Origin: an uncultured Clostridium sp.
Lineage (GTDB): Bacteria > Bacillota > Clostridia > Lachnospirales > Lachnospiraceae
Reading direction: 5' to 3'
DNA: 19,893 nt
Assembly: GCA_938036545.1 (NCBI GenBank)
Contig: CALHQJ010000027.1
Location: forward strand, 1 to 19,893
Of the stretch, positions 1 to 6,851 are shown one piece after another (the stretch's first letter is position 1; each line of letters starts with the position of its first letter). A program made the translations under genes and the position numbers. The notes under the pieces are model-generated. The model was given only the letters and a program-made list of their open reading frames with translations, was not told the DNA's origin and did not search any database.

Positions 1-20
1 TGCAGAAAAGTTTGTTATAT

Positions 21-26
21 TATAAT
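21..26 (+). promoter_or_regulatory. Probable -10 box for the GH3-sulfatase unit
   Basis: A perfect TATAAT lies 60 bases upstream of the GH3 start. A -35 box at normal 17-base spacing would straddle the left edge of the window, so only half the promoter can be judged. The stretch from here to about position 60 is almost pure A/T with TAAT/TAAA repeats, which makes chance matches common. Confidence is therefore limited. Confidence 0.35.
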
Positions 27-86
27 TAATTAAATTAAATAAATAAATTACAACAAAAACTATCATATGAAAATGGAGGCGGTTAC

Positions 87-1808
87 ATGGTTGATTTATA
101 TGGAAACCCGTTTTACCTGGATGAGGAAGGGGTTCGCTGGGTAAAAGAGACAATTAAGGGAATGAGCCAGCATGAAAAAATATGCCAGCTTTTTGCAGAT
201 CCGTTAATGGGCATGACTAGGGAAGAACTGATTGAGTTCCTGGAAGAATATCCAATTGGAGGAATCCCCTTTCGGGCAGCTCTTTTCGGCAATGAACAGG
301 CTCAGGACATTATGGCCGAGCTTCAGGAACGGTCTAAAATCCCCTATCTGTATGCAGGAAACTGCGAATCCGGCCCCAATGGAGCATTGAAAGGAGGGAC
401 TCTTGTGGCTTCGGGAGCTCAGGTTCGGGCTCTTCGGAACCCTCAATACGCATATGAGGTAGGCCGGATCAGCGGAAAAGAAACGGCCGCAGTGGGATAT
501 AACTGGTCCTTTGGCCCGGTTGGCGATATTTTGCTGAACTGGAGAAACAGCCTGATTAATACCAGGGCTTACGGAGATGATGCAGACTTTGTCAGCCAGT
601 GTGTGGAAGCCTATAATAAGGGATGCAGGGAATACGGAGTAGCTCCCTGCCTGAAGCATTTTCCAGGAGACGGATGGGAAGAGCGGGATCAGCATCTTGC
701 AATCGGAAATAACGGATTGTCCTGTGAAGAGTGGGACAATACCTATGGAAAGATATACCGGAATGCCATTGAAAACGGCGTGTTAAGCATTATGGTGGCT
801 CACTTTACTCTGCCTGCTTACCAGAGAAAATTAAATCCGGATTTGCAGGATCAGGATATGCAGCCAGCCTGTACGTCTAAGGAACTGGTAGACGGACTTT
901 TAAGGAAACAGCTGGGATTTAACGGATTAGCCGTGACAGATCAGACGAAAATGATGGGATATTACGGTATGAGCCGTTTAAAGGCAGTCTCCTGGACCAT
1001 TGCCTGCGGCTGTGATATGGTATTAGGCATTAACGACATGGAAGAAGACTATGCGGCCATGAAAGAGGGAATTGAAACTGGAATGATTACGCCGCAGCGG
1101 CTTCAGGAAGCCCTGGAACGGATACTGGGCTGTAAAGCGGCCCTGGGACTTCATAAAAAGAAGCAGGAAAACCGGTTCCATCCAGGTAAAGAAGCGTTAC
1201 AGGCAATCGGCTGTAAGGCACATCAGGAAATAGCCAGAGAAGCTGGGGCAAAAGCAGTGACGCTGGTGAAAAATACCAAGGGACAGATTCCGCTTTCACC
1301 GGCTGTATATAAGAAAATCGGCGTGTTTGTATTTTCGGGCAATGTAGGAAATCAGAGAAGTATTTACGGGCAGGGAGTTCAGTCAGGAGGAAGTGATGCT
1401 ACTACAGGATATATTCTGGATGCTTTAAGAAAGTATGGCTATGAGCCGGAGCTTATGGAATCTTCCATGAATAAGGGATCGATCCATGCTTTGAAATCCA
1501 GGTACGACGCCATTATGATTTTTGCAGATATCAGCGGATTTGCCCAGACCAATTCCGTCCGCCTGATGTGGCCGGATCCGATGTCCAATTGCTATCCCTG
1601 GTATATTCACGATGTTCCTACAGTCTTTACCTCATTTAATTACACCAATCATTTAATTGATGTATCCAGGGTTCCGGCATTTATTAATGCTTATAATAAC
1701 CGTCAGGATACTATTGAGGAAACGGTAAAGCGGATTGCCGGACTGGAGCCGTTTGAAGGGCAGTATGAAGATAATGTTTGGTGCGGAACCTGGGACGCCA
1801 GATTTTAG
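87..1808 (+). CDS. Glycoside hydrolase family 3 protein, NagZ-like beta-N-acetylhexosaminidase
   Basis: 573 aa, with GGAGGC 7 bases before the ATG. Residues about 20-360 form a GH3 TIM barrel. The motif KHFPGDG (K190-G196) is followed by D201-Q-H203. In the NagZ subgroup an Asp-x-His pair at this place acts as the acid/base, which favours activity on N-acetylglucosaminides. The likely nucleophile is D285 in AVTDQTKM. Residues about 385-560 resemble the GH3 C-terminal alpha/beta domain, so the protein is longer than one-domain NagZ. There is no signal peptide, so it probably acts in the cytoplasm on imported sugars. The sulfatase gene starts 41 bases downstream, suggesting a joint pathway for sulfated GlcNAc-containing glycans such as mucin. 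A role in peptidoglycan recycling is the main alternative. The family call is secure; substrate is inferred. Confidence 0.88.
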   Translation: MVDLYGNPFYLDEEGVRWVKETIKGMSQHEKICQLFADPLMGMTREELIEFLEEYPIGGIPFRAALFGNEQAQDIMAELQERSKIPYLYAGNCESGPNGALKGGTLVASGAQVRALRNPQYAYEVGRISGKETAAVGYNWSFGPVGDILLNWRNSLINTRAYGDDADFVSQCVEAYNKGCREYGVAPCLKHFPGDGWEERDQHLAIGNNGLSCEEWDNTYGKIYRNAIENGVLSIMVAHFTLPAYQRKLNPDLQDQDMQPACTSKELVDGLLRKQLGFNGLAVTDQTKMMGYYGMSRLKAVSWTIACGCDMVLGINDMEEDYAAMKEGIETGMITPQRLQEALERILGCKAALGLHKKKQENRFHPGKEALQAIGCKAHQEIAREAGAKAVTLVKNTKGQIPLSPAVYKKIGVFVFSGNVGNQRSIYGQGVQSGGSDATTGYILDALRKYGYEPELMESSMNKGSIHALKSRYDAIMIFADISGFAQTNSVRLMWPDPMSNCYPWYIHDVPTVFTSFNYTNHLIDVSRVPAFINAYNNRQDTIEETVKRIAGLEPFEGQYEDNVWCGTWDARF

Positions 1809-1849
1809 GCAGATGTTTTGATGTGATACAGAAAGAACAGGAGGAAACG

Positions 1850-3463
1850 ATGAAAAAACAGCCTCATATTATTATTTTTAATCCGGATGAAATGCGCTGG
1901 GATACCATGGGACATATGGGAAACCCGGCTGCGGTAACTCCGTTTCTGGATCAGTTTGCAAGGGAAGAAGGCATTTCATTTTCCCAGGCTTTTTGTCAGA
2001 ATACGGTCTGCGTACCCAGCCGCTGCAGCTTTTTTACAGGGCTGTATCCCCATGTAAACGGACACAGAACCATGAGCTATCTCCTTCATCCAGGAGAGAG
2101 CAATCTGTTTTCAGAGCTGAGAAAAGCCGGTTATTACGTATGGATGAATGCCAGAAACGATCTGTTTGCCGGTCAGATTGAAGGGTGGCCGGAAAACAAT
2201 GCAGATGAAATCTTTTATGGAGGAAATGTGCCAAAAGCTCCAGGGCCGGTAAATCCGGTCGATCATTCCGGAAAAGATAAATATTCTCATTTTGAAGGAA
2301 AACTGGGGCTGGATGCAGAAGGCCGCAATTACAACAGCGATGACGAAGATGTTGACGGGGCAATAAAGAAAATAAGAGAATATGACGGAGAACAGCCTCT
2401 GTGTATGTTTCTGGGATTAAATTATCCTCATGTTCCATACCAAGTGGAGGAACCGTATTTTTCTGCGATAGACCGAACATGTCTTCCAAAGCGGATTGCT
2501 CAGGAAGAATGTACAGGAAAAGCAAAGATGCTGGAACGGATCCGCCAGTATCAGAAACTGGATGAATATACAGAGGAAGACTGGAATGAACTAAGGGCTG
2601 TCTATCTGGGCATGTGTTCTAAGATAGACGCACAGTTTCAGCGGCTGTGCCAGGCTTTAAAAGAAAAGGGGATTTATGATGACTGCCTGATTTTCTTTTT
2701 CAGCGATCACGGAGATTTTGCCGGTGATTACAATCTGACAGAAAAAGCGCAGAATACCTTTGAAGACTGCCTGACCAGAGTACCGCTGCTGGTGAAAGCA
2801 CCAAAAGGTGAGAGTTATGGAGAAGGCGCCGGACATGGTTTTGGAGTCAGCCATGCATTGACAGAGCTGGTGGATTTTTATGCAACAGCCATAGATTATG
2901 CAGGAGCAGATCCAGAACGGACTCATTTTGGAAAAAGCCTGAGGCCGATTCTGGAAAAGGAAGCAGTTGAAAACCGCAATTACGTATTCTGTGAGGGAGG
3001 ACGGCTTCCGGAAGAAAGCCATTGTGACGAGTTTCATGCATCCAGTCCGTCCGGCCCGCCGGAAAACTTTGTATACTGGCCGAAAATGAAGGCCCAGTCC
3101 GACGGGGAAGCCCATGCAAAAGGAACTATGATTCGGAACAGGAAGTATAAATACATCAGCCGGATTACAGGCGAAGACGAGTTTTACGATTTGGAACAGG
3201 ATCCGTCAGAGATGCACAATCAGATTGACAATCCGGTATATCGGGAAAAAATTGCAGAAATGCAGATAGAATTAATGCGCTGGTATCAGAGAACCTGCGA
3301 TGTAGTTCCTTACCAGTACGACAACCGGTTTACCCATGAAATGCTTTGGGCCAGAGTAAAACCCATCTGTCCGCCAGGATATGAAGAGGATGTAAAAGAA
3401 AAAATCCGAAGCGGCATGAAACAGGGAATTTTAATCCAGTACATCCAGGGACTGAACAAATAG
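1850..3463 (+). CDS. Type I sulfatase (Cys-type, formylglycine-dependent)
   Basis: 537 aa. The start at 1850 is chosen because AGGAGG lies 5 bases upstream and the family's first strand (PHIIIFNPDEMRWD) begins right after it; an in-frame ATG at 1778 lies inside the GH3 gene and lacks such a site. The signature C54-V-P-S-R holds the cysteine converted to formylglycine. Metal ligands are expected in N-P-D-E-M-R near the N-terminus and at D286-H287 of FSDHGDF. Asp-Glu stands where many sulfatases have Asp-Asp, and the DH pair recalls the choline sulfatase and phosphonate monoester hydrolase branches, so phosphoester or phosphonate substrates cannot be excluded. There is no signal peptide, so it should be cytoplasmic. 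In an anaerobe the cysteine would need an anSME-type radical SAM maturase; none is in the window. It is probably cotranscribed with the GH3 gene. Confidence 0.9.
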   Translation: MKKQPHIIIFNPDEMRWDTMGHMGNPAAVTPFLDQFAREEGISFSQAFCQNTVCVPSRCSFFTGLYPHVNGHRTMSYLLHPGESNLFSELRKAGYYVWMNARNDLFAGQIEGWPENNADEIFYGGNVPKAPGPVNPVDHSGKDKYSHFEGKLGLDAEGRNYNSDDEDVDGAIKKIREYDGEQPLCMFLGLNYPHVPYQVEEPYFSAIDRTCLPKRIAQEECTGKAKMLERIRQYQKLDEYTEEDWNELRAVYLGMCSKIDAQFQRLCQALKEKGIYDDCLIFFFSDHGDFAGDYNLTEKAQNTFEDCLTRVPLLVKAPKGESYGEGAGHGFGVSHALTELVDFYATAIDYAGADPERTHFGKSLRPILEKEAVENRNYVFCEGGRLPEESHCDEFHASSPSGPPENFVYWPKMKAQSDGEAHAKGTMIRNRKYKYISRITGEDEFYDLEQDPSEMHNQIDNPVYREKIAEMQIELMRWYQRTCDVVPYQYDNRFTHEMLWARVKPICPPGYEEDVKEKIRSGMKQGILIQYIQGLNK

Positions 3464-3473
3464 AGAAACAACA

Positions 3474-3513
3474 AAAATCCGAATCAGATTCAAACGAATC
3501 CGATTCGGATTTT
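3474..3513. terminator. Strong hairpin terminator, probably bidirectional
   Basis: Arms 3474-3491 and 3496-3513 form an 18-bp stem with a single A-C mismatch and the loop AAAC. On the + strand the stem runs into TTTTATTATAT, closing the sulfatase transcript 11 bases after its stop. On the - strand the same stem is followed by TTTTGTTGTTT, and it lies 7 bases past the 3' end of the tRNA gene, so it can end that transcript as well. Confidence 0.85.
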
Positions 3514-3519
3514 ATTATA

Positions 3520-3592
3520 TGGAGCATATGGGATTCGAACCCACGGCCTTTTGAATGCCATTCAAACGCGCTCCCAGCTGCGCCAATGCCCC
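3520..3592 (-). tRNA. tRNA-Ala (anticodon GGC)
   Basis: 73 nt on the reverse strand, full cloverleaf. The acceptor stem GGGGCAT/ATGCTCC has one G-U pair, followed by discriminator A73. D stem is GCGC/GCGC. Anticodon stem TTTGA/TCAAA carries loop ATGGCAT, anticodon GGC, reading GCC alanine codons. T arm is GTGGG-TTCGAAT-CCCAT. CCA is not encoded: the next bases read TATAAT. It is a single-gene transcription unit with its own promoter and the shared terminator next to it, convergent with the sulfatase operon. Confidence 0.95.
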
Positions 3593-3606
3593 TTGCGATA
3601 TTCCAG

Positions 3607-3635
3607 ATTATATCATAAAAGTATAAAAATAGAAA
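3607..3635 (-). promoter_or_regulatory. Promoter of the tRNA-Ala gene
   Basis: On the reverse strand a perfect TATAAT (3607-3612) lies 14 bases before the mature tRNA 5' end, giving a start near 3600 and a very short leader. The -35 at 17-base spacing is TTTCTA (3630-3635), a weak match in an A/T-rich setting. Confidence 0.6.
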
Positions 3636-3692
3636 GTAGTTTTTAAAAAAATTCTGTTAAGGAAATCGTAAGACAATGTAAGAGTTAGGAAC

Positions 3693-3721
3693 TTTTATTT
3701 TTCGGCTTCAGCCAGTATAAT
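3693..3721 (+). promoter_or_regulatory. Probable promoter of the DUF5722-like gene
   Basis: A perfect TATAAT at 3716-3721 lies 58 bases before the GTG start. The -35 position at 17-base spacing reads TTTTAT, a poor match, which suggests activator dependence. Three TAAG repeats with 11 and 10 base spacing (3658, 3669, 3679) sit directly upstream and could be such an activator's site. Confidence 0.45.
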
Positions 3722-3779
3722 ATGGTGTAATCCGTATGGGATTTTCCCAACAGAGAGTAAAAAATAAGGAGGCAGTATT

Positions 3780-5456
3780 GTGATAACAAAATGGAGGACT
3801 CGAATAAAGACTGCAGTCTGGATTATTTTAGCGGCTGTATTGTGCCTGCTGAATCTGGGATCTGCGTATGCAGATACCGAAGGAGGACAGGCCACGGAGA
3901 AAGTTCAGATTACCTCATGTGAAATTACAGATGACGGAAATGTAAGGATTACTGCGGTAAATACCGGAACCATTTCCGGAGAAGACAACCATTTCTACTT
4001 AAAGGAATTAAAGCCTTACGAGGATTCCGTCAGAACCAGAGGCTATGTGCAGGCAGTGGATAAAGGCAGTGAAGCAACCTTTGTATTTCCTTTAAATGCC
4101 GGTACGTCAGAAAGCCGCCTGTATTCCAAATTTGTGGTAACGGTTTGGGATGGCTCCAATTATGTGGCTGTCAGCCAGCCTCATTATATTACCAATCCGG
4201 AAAAAATTGCGAAAAACCAGAAGCCATTCCACGAACCCCTGAGCAAAAAGGGACTGCTGATTGAGCATGATATGTTAAATGACGCATTTGCCCTGGGAGT
4301 AAAGCACACCATTGTCAACATTCCGTTCCAGGCTATGCTGGGTACGGGAATTGATTATGAATATGAAGGAAAAACCTATCATTTCAGCAAGCATTTCTTT
4401 GATATTTATGATAAGACGATTTTTGATTTTTCGGCCAAGGGAATTACGGTTACAGCCGTCATTTTAAACAGCTGGAATGATACCACTCCGGATTTGATTT
4501 ACCCGGGCACAAAGAAAACGTCTGCGGCCAATTACTACATGTTTAACGCAGCTACCGAAGCAGGCTATGAAGATATTAAAGCTATGGCATCGTTTCTGGC
4601 AGAACGGTATGACGGCACTCATGGAAAGGTTTCCAACTGGATTATTGGAAACGAAATTAATAACCAGCAGTGGAACTATATCGGCCCCATGGATGTAAAC
4701 CGGTACATGACTGAGTTTGAACGGGCATTCCGGGTATTTTATACGGCAATTAAGAGTACTAACGCCAATGATCGGGTGTATTTTTCTGTTGACTATAACT
4801 GGAACCATGAGATTAACGGCACTACCAAGTATGGCGGAAAGGAAGTCATTGATACCTTTAACAACCTGGTAACGGCAAAAGGACAGATGGACTGGGGGCT
4901 GGCCTACCATCCTTATTCCGTTCCGCTGACGGAACCGGAGTTCTGGGATGACAATCAGACTGGACTGATTACCTGGGATTACAATTCTCCGATTATTAAT
5001 TTTGCCAATTTGGAGCTTTTGACCAATTACTTCAGCCAGAATCATATGCTGGACAGCAAAGGGGAAGTCCGCCCTATTATCCTGTCTGAGCAGGGTTTTA
5101 CCTCCAAGAGCGCTACCAGAGGCGATTGCGAGGATCTGCAGGCAGCGGCATTTGCCTATGCATATTACATTGCAGACAGCAATCCCCACATTGACGCCTT
5201 TATTATGAGCCGTCAGGTAGATGCGGTTTCCGAGGCCCAGCTTTCCTGTGCCTTTGGCCTTTGGACCTGCGACATGAAGGCAGGAAACCGGGTGGTTCCA
5301 ACAGGGCAGAAAAAGATTTGGGAAGTATACCGCTACATTGATAAAGTAAATCAGACCCTGGATGTAACGGATTTTGCCAAGAAAATCATTGGAATCGAAA
5401 ACTGGGGAGACGTGATCCCCAACTTTAAGTACCGCAATAAGGAAAAACGCAGATAA
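3780..5456 (+). CDS. Secreted DUF5722-like protein, probable clan GH-A type glycoside hydrolase
   Basis: 558 aa starting at GTG; AAGGAGG lies 7 bases upstream and no ATG fits as well. A signal peptide is clear: W-R-T-R-I-K, a hydrophobic stretch, then SAYA-D with cleavage after about residue 31. Residues about 35-140 look like a beta-sandwich domain, followed by a barrel-like region. WIIGNEIN places E292 where clan GH-A enzymes keep the acid/base after Asn, and ILSEQGF places E437 as a candidate nucleophile; the 145-residue spacing fits that clan. AYHPYS and WDYNSP are other conserved-looking aromatic stretches. I recognise this as the DUF5722 family from memory; no activity is established for it as far as I know. 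It has no sortase motif or C-terminal anchor, so it is probably released. It is a single gene, next to but separate from the GH3-sulfatase unit. Confidence 0.7.
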   Translation: MITKWRTRIKTAVWIILAAVLCLLNLGSAYADTEGGQATEKVQITSCEITDDGNVRITAVNTGTISGEDNHFYLKELKPYEDSVRTRGYVQAVDKGSEATFVFPLNAGTSESRLYSKFVVTVWDGSNYVAVSQPHYITNPEKIAKNQKPFHEPLSKKGLLIEHDMLNDAFALGVKHTIVNIPFQAMLGTGIDYEYEGKTYHFSKHFFDIYDKTIFDFSAKGITVTAVILNSWNDTTPDLIYPGTKKTSAANYYMFNAATEAGYEDIKAMASFLAERYDGTHGKVSNWIIGNEINNQQWNYIGPMDVNRYMTEFERAFRVFYTAIKSTNANDRVYFSVDYNWNHEINGTTKYGGKEVIDTFNNLVTAKGQMDWGLAYHPYSVPLTEPEFWDDNQTGLITWDYNSPIINFANLELLTNYFSQNHMLDSKGEVRPIILSEQGFTSKSATRGDCEDLQAAAFAYAYYIADSNPHIDAFIMSRQVDAVSEAQLSCAFGLWTCDMKAGNRVVPTGQKKIWEVYRYIDKVNQTLDVTDFAKKIIGIENWGDVIPNFKYRNKEKRR

Positions 5457-5464
5457 AAGAATAC

Positions 5465-5493
5465 TTGTAGAATTGCGGTCAATGTGATAAAAT
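5465..5493 (+). promoter_or_regulatory. Promoter of the tetR gene
   Basis: TTGTAG (5465-5470), 17-base spacer, TAAAAT (5488-5493) preceded by TGA, giving an extended -10 (TGn). The start would fall near 5500, inside the candidate operator, fitting autorepression. Confidence 0.5.
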
Positions 5494-5519
5494 AAAGACA
5501 AAATTTCAAATGTATTTTT
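5489..5519 (+). promoter_or_regulatory. Candidate TetR operator at its own promoter
   Basis: The 17-mer AAAATAAAGACAAAATT (5489-5505) overlaps the -10 box and start point. It is repeated exactly at 6207-6223, before the next gene. Its half ATAAAGACA (5492-5500) faces an imperfect inverted copy TGTATTTTT (5511-5519) with a 10-base spacer. Binding here would block tetR transcription. Confidence 0.5.
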
Positions 5520-5537
5520 ATTCTGAAAGGAAAAGAA

Positions 5538-6149
5538 ATGCCAAAAGTGGCTTATTCAGAAGAGGAACGGGAAGAGATTCGGACACAACTGATTGCAGTC
5601 GGGCTGGAACTGATGGCAAAACAGGGGATTCAGCATACCACAGTTCAGCAGATTTATGAAAGAGTGGGAATTTCCCGTACCTTTTTCTACTCGTTTTTTT
5701 CTACAAAAGAAGATTTTATTGTTGAGATGCTGTATGTTCAGCAGCCAAGGATTGTTGCCTATGCCAGGAAGCTGATGAAAGACTCAAGGCTAAGCTGGCG
5801 GGATGCAGTCAAAGAGTTTCTGTATTCCTGCTGTTATGGAGAGAAAAACGGGATTGCAGTCCTGACCATTGAAGAACAGCAGCTGGTATTTAAACGTCTG
5901 TCAAGGGAACAATATCAGATTTTTCGGGAAAAGCAGAGAAATTTGTTTGGAACTATTTTAGAATGCTTTGGAGTCAAAGGAGAAAAGGAAAGCATTGATT
6001 TGTTTACCAATCTGTGCCTTGGAGTCCTGGTAATCCGCAGGGCGATTCCTGATAGTCTGCCTTTCTTTATTCCGGAAGCAGCAGACAGAACCATTGATTT
6101 TCAGATTGATGCAATTGTAACGGCTTTGGAAACGCTGAAAAAGCAATGA
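5538..6149 (+). CDS. TetR/AcrR family transcriptional regulator
   Basis: 203 aa, typical of the family. Residues about 7-60 form the DNA-binding domain: a helix with ELMAKQGIQHTTVQQI, then the recognition part VGISRTFFYSFFSTKEDF, the classic TetR pattern. Residues from about 70 onward are helical and variable, the ligand-binding and dimer part; the ligand cannot be read from the sequence. AAAGGA sits 7 bases before the ATG. A motif shared between its promoter and that of the following small gene suggests it represses both itself and that gene. The nearby DUF5722-like gene lacks the motif, so it is probably not a target. Confidence 0.9.
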   Translation: MPKVAYSEEEREEIRTQLIAVGLELMAKQGIQHTTVQQIYERVGISRTFFYSFFSTKEDFIVEMLYVQQPRIVAYARKLMKDSRLSWRDAVKEFLYSCCYGEKNGIAVLTIEEQQLVFKRLSREQYQIFREKQRNLFGTILECFGVKGEKESIDLFTNLCLGVLVIRRAIPDSLPFFIPEAADRTIDFQIDAIVTALETLKKQ

Positions 6150-6154
6150 AAGAA

Positions 6155-6196
6155 AAGTCCGTCTTAATATGGGATGTTGTCATATGAGACGGACTT
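6155..6196. terminator. Hairpin after tetR, weak terminator
   Basis: Arms AAGTCCGTCT (6155-6164) and AGACGGACTT (6187-6196) pair perfectly, and ATATG/CATAT extend the stem inside after a small internal loop. On the + strand the tail is only ATTACTAC, a poor U-tract, so termination after tetR may be leaky. The opposite strand has TTTTCTTT after the stem, but no reverse gene is present. Confidence 0.5.
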
Positions 6197-6206
6197 ATTA
6201 CTACAC

Positions 6207-6239
6207 AAAATAAAGACAAAATTATAAAAATGTCTTTAT
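6207..6239 (+). promoter_or_regulatory. Candidate TetR operator upstream of the small unknown gene
   Basis: The 17-mer AAAATAAAGACAAAATT (6207-6223) is identical to that in the tetR promoter. Here ATAAAGACA (6210-6218) has a perfect inverted copy TGTCTTTAT (6231-6239) across a 12-base spacer. A possible promoter is embedded: AAGACA (6213-6218), 18 bases, TATATA (6237-6242), so a bound dimer would cover both boxes. The promoter assignment is weaker than the inverted repeat. Confidence 0.55.
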
Positions 6240-6262
6240 ATAAAACATTAGGAGGACTATAT

Positions 6263-6748
6263 ATGGGATTTTTTAGCAAATTATTTAAGGGACCAGAACC
6301 AGACATGGAAAAAAGCAATGCCAATGCCAGGAAAATGCGGGAGCTGTTTAATCAGAAGGTAGAAAATGGAGAGGATTATAAGCTGATTTTTGGCTATACA
6401 GAAGACGTCAGCTGGTTCAATTATGGATTTGTCCATGGAAGCAAAACCAAAATCGGCAACTTGATTGTTGGATGGAAGGAAGCAGATCAGACGATAGTAG
6501 TAGTTCCCACTGTTCCGGATCTTTCCGGATGCGGGGAACCTGCATATTATCGCCGGCCGGAGATTTTGAAAGCCTATCGAAATAAATATCCTACCGACGC
6601 ATTTATTATTTATCCGGATAAAAAAGGATATATTGGAATTAATGCTTATGACTGGCTGGAGGATGAAAAGCTGTACGTTTACGTATCCCAGGAAAAGGAA
6701 CTGGCGGAGTTTACAGATTTCTTTATGAATCGCTTTGCCAAAAAGTAA
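6263..6748 (+). CDS. Small protein of unknown function, probable TetR target
   Basis: 161 aa. The start at 6263 is preferred since AGGAGG lies 7 bases upstream; an ATG at 6230 in the same frame overlaps the candidate operator and has no ribosome site. I do not recognise the family. The N-terminus MGFFSKLFKG is short, amphipathic and basic, perhaps a peripheral membrane contact. The rest is a mixed alpha/beta soluble domain rich in Tyr and Trp, with VSWFNYGFVHG, a strand TIVVVPTVPDLSGCG, and AFIIYPDKKGYIGINAYDWL. There is no signal peptide, membrane helix or obvious metal motif. A strong inverted repeat shared with the tetR promoter suggests it is induced when TetR is released. Confidence 0.75.
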   Translation: MGFFSKLFKGPEPDMEKSNANARKMRELFNQKVENGEDYKLIFGYTEDVSWFNYGFVHGSKTKIGNLIVGWKEADQTIVVVPTVPDLSGCGEPAYYRRPEILKAYRNKYPTDAFIIYPDKKGYIGINAYDWLEDEKLYVYVSQEKELAEFTDFFMNRFAKK

Positions 6749-6790
6749 AATGTGCCATTTTGGCGCAGGATAAAAAATCTGCATACCATC

Positions 6791-6819
6791 TTGAAAAAAT
6801 ACGAAATATAGTATATGAT
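6791..6819 (+). promoter_or_regulatory. Promoter of nrdAB
   Basis: TTGAAA (6791-6796), 17-base spacer, TATGAT (6814-6819); one mismatch from consensus in each box. The start would be near 6826, giving a leader of about 26 bases ahead of nrdA. Confidence 0.7.
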
Positions 6820-6846
6820 ATTGATTCAAAGCGCAATATATGGAGG
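6801..6846 (+). promoter_or_regulatory. Possible pair of NrdR boxes
   Basis: Two 16-base sites, ACGAAATATAGTATAT (6801-6816) and GCGCAATATATGGAGG (6831-6846), each match about 11 of 16 positions of the known NrdR consensus acaCwAtATaTwGtgt. They start 30 bases apart, close to the roughly three-turn spacing usual for NrdR pairs. One overlaps the -10 box and the other the ribosome site. Both are degenerate in this A/T-rich DNA, so this is tentative. Confidence 0.35.
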
Positions 6847-6851
6847 TGGCT

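Noticed and set aside
27..52. TAAT/TAAA low-complexity run before the GH3 gene
   Set aside because: Looks like ordinary AT-rich leader DNA; the units are not a regular tandem repeat and there is no sign of a replication origin such as DnaA boxes.
1778..1849. N-terminal extension of the sulfatase from an ATG inside the GH3 gene
   Set aside because: No ribosome site, and the extra residues precede the conserved first strand; AGGAGG fits the start at 1850.
4464..5501. A 345-codon reverse-strand open frame opposite the DUF5722-like gene
   Set aside because: It is fully antisense to a well-supported gene with signal peptide and catalytic motifs, has no recognisable domain, and reflects codon bias of the forward gene.
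6751..6767. Small hairpin TGTGCCA-TTT-TGGCGCA after the unknown gene
   Set aside because: Only 7 pairs with one G-U and no U-tract on the + strand; too weak to call a terminator.
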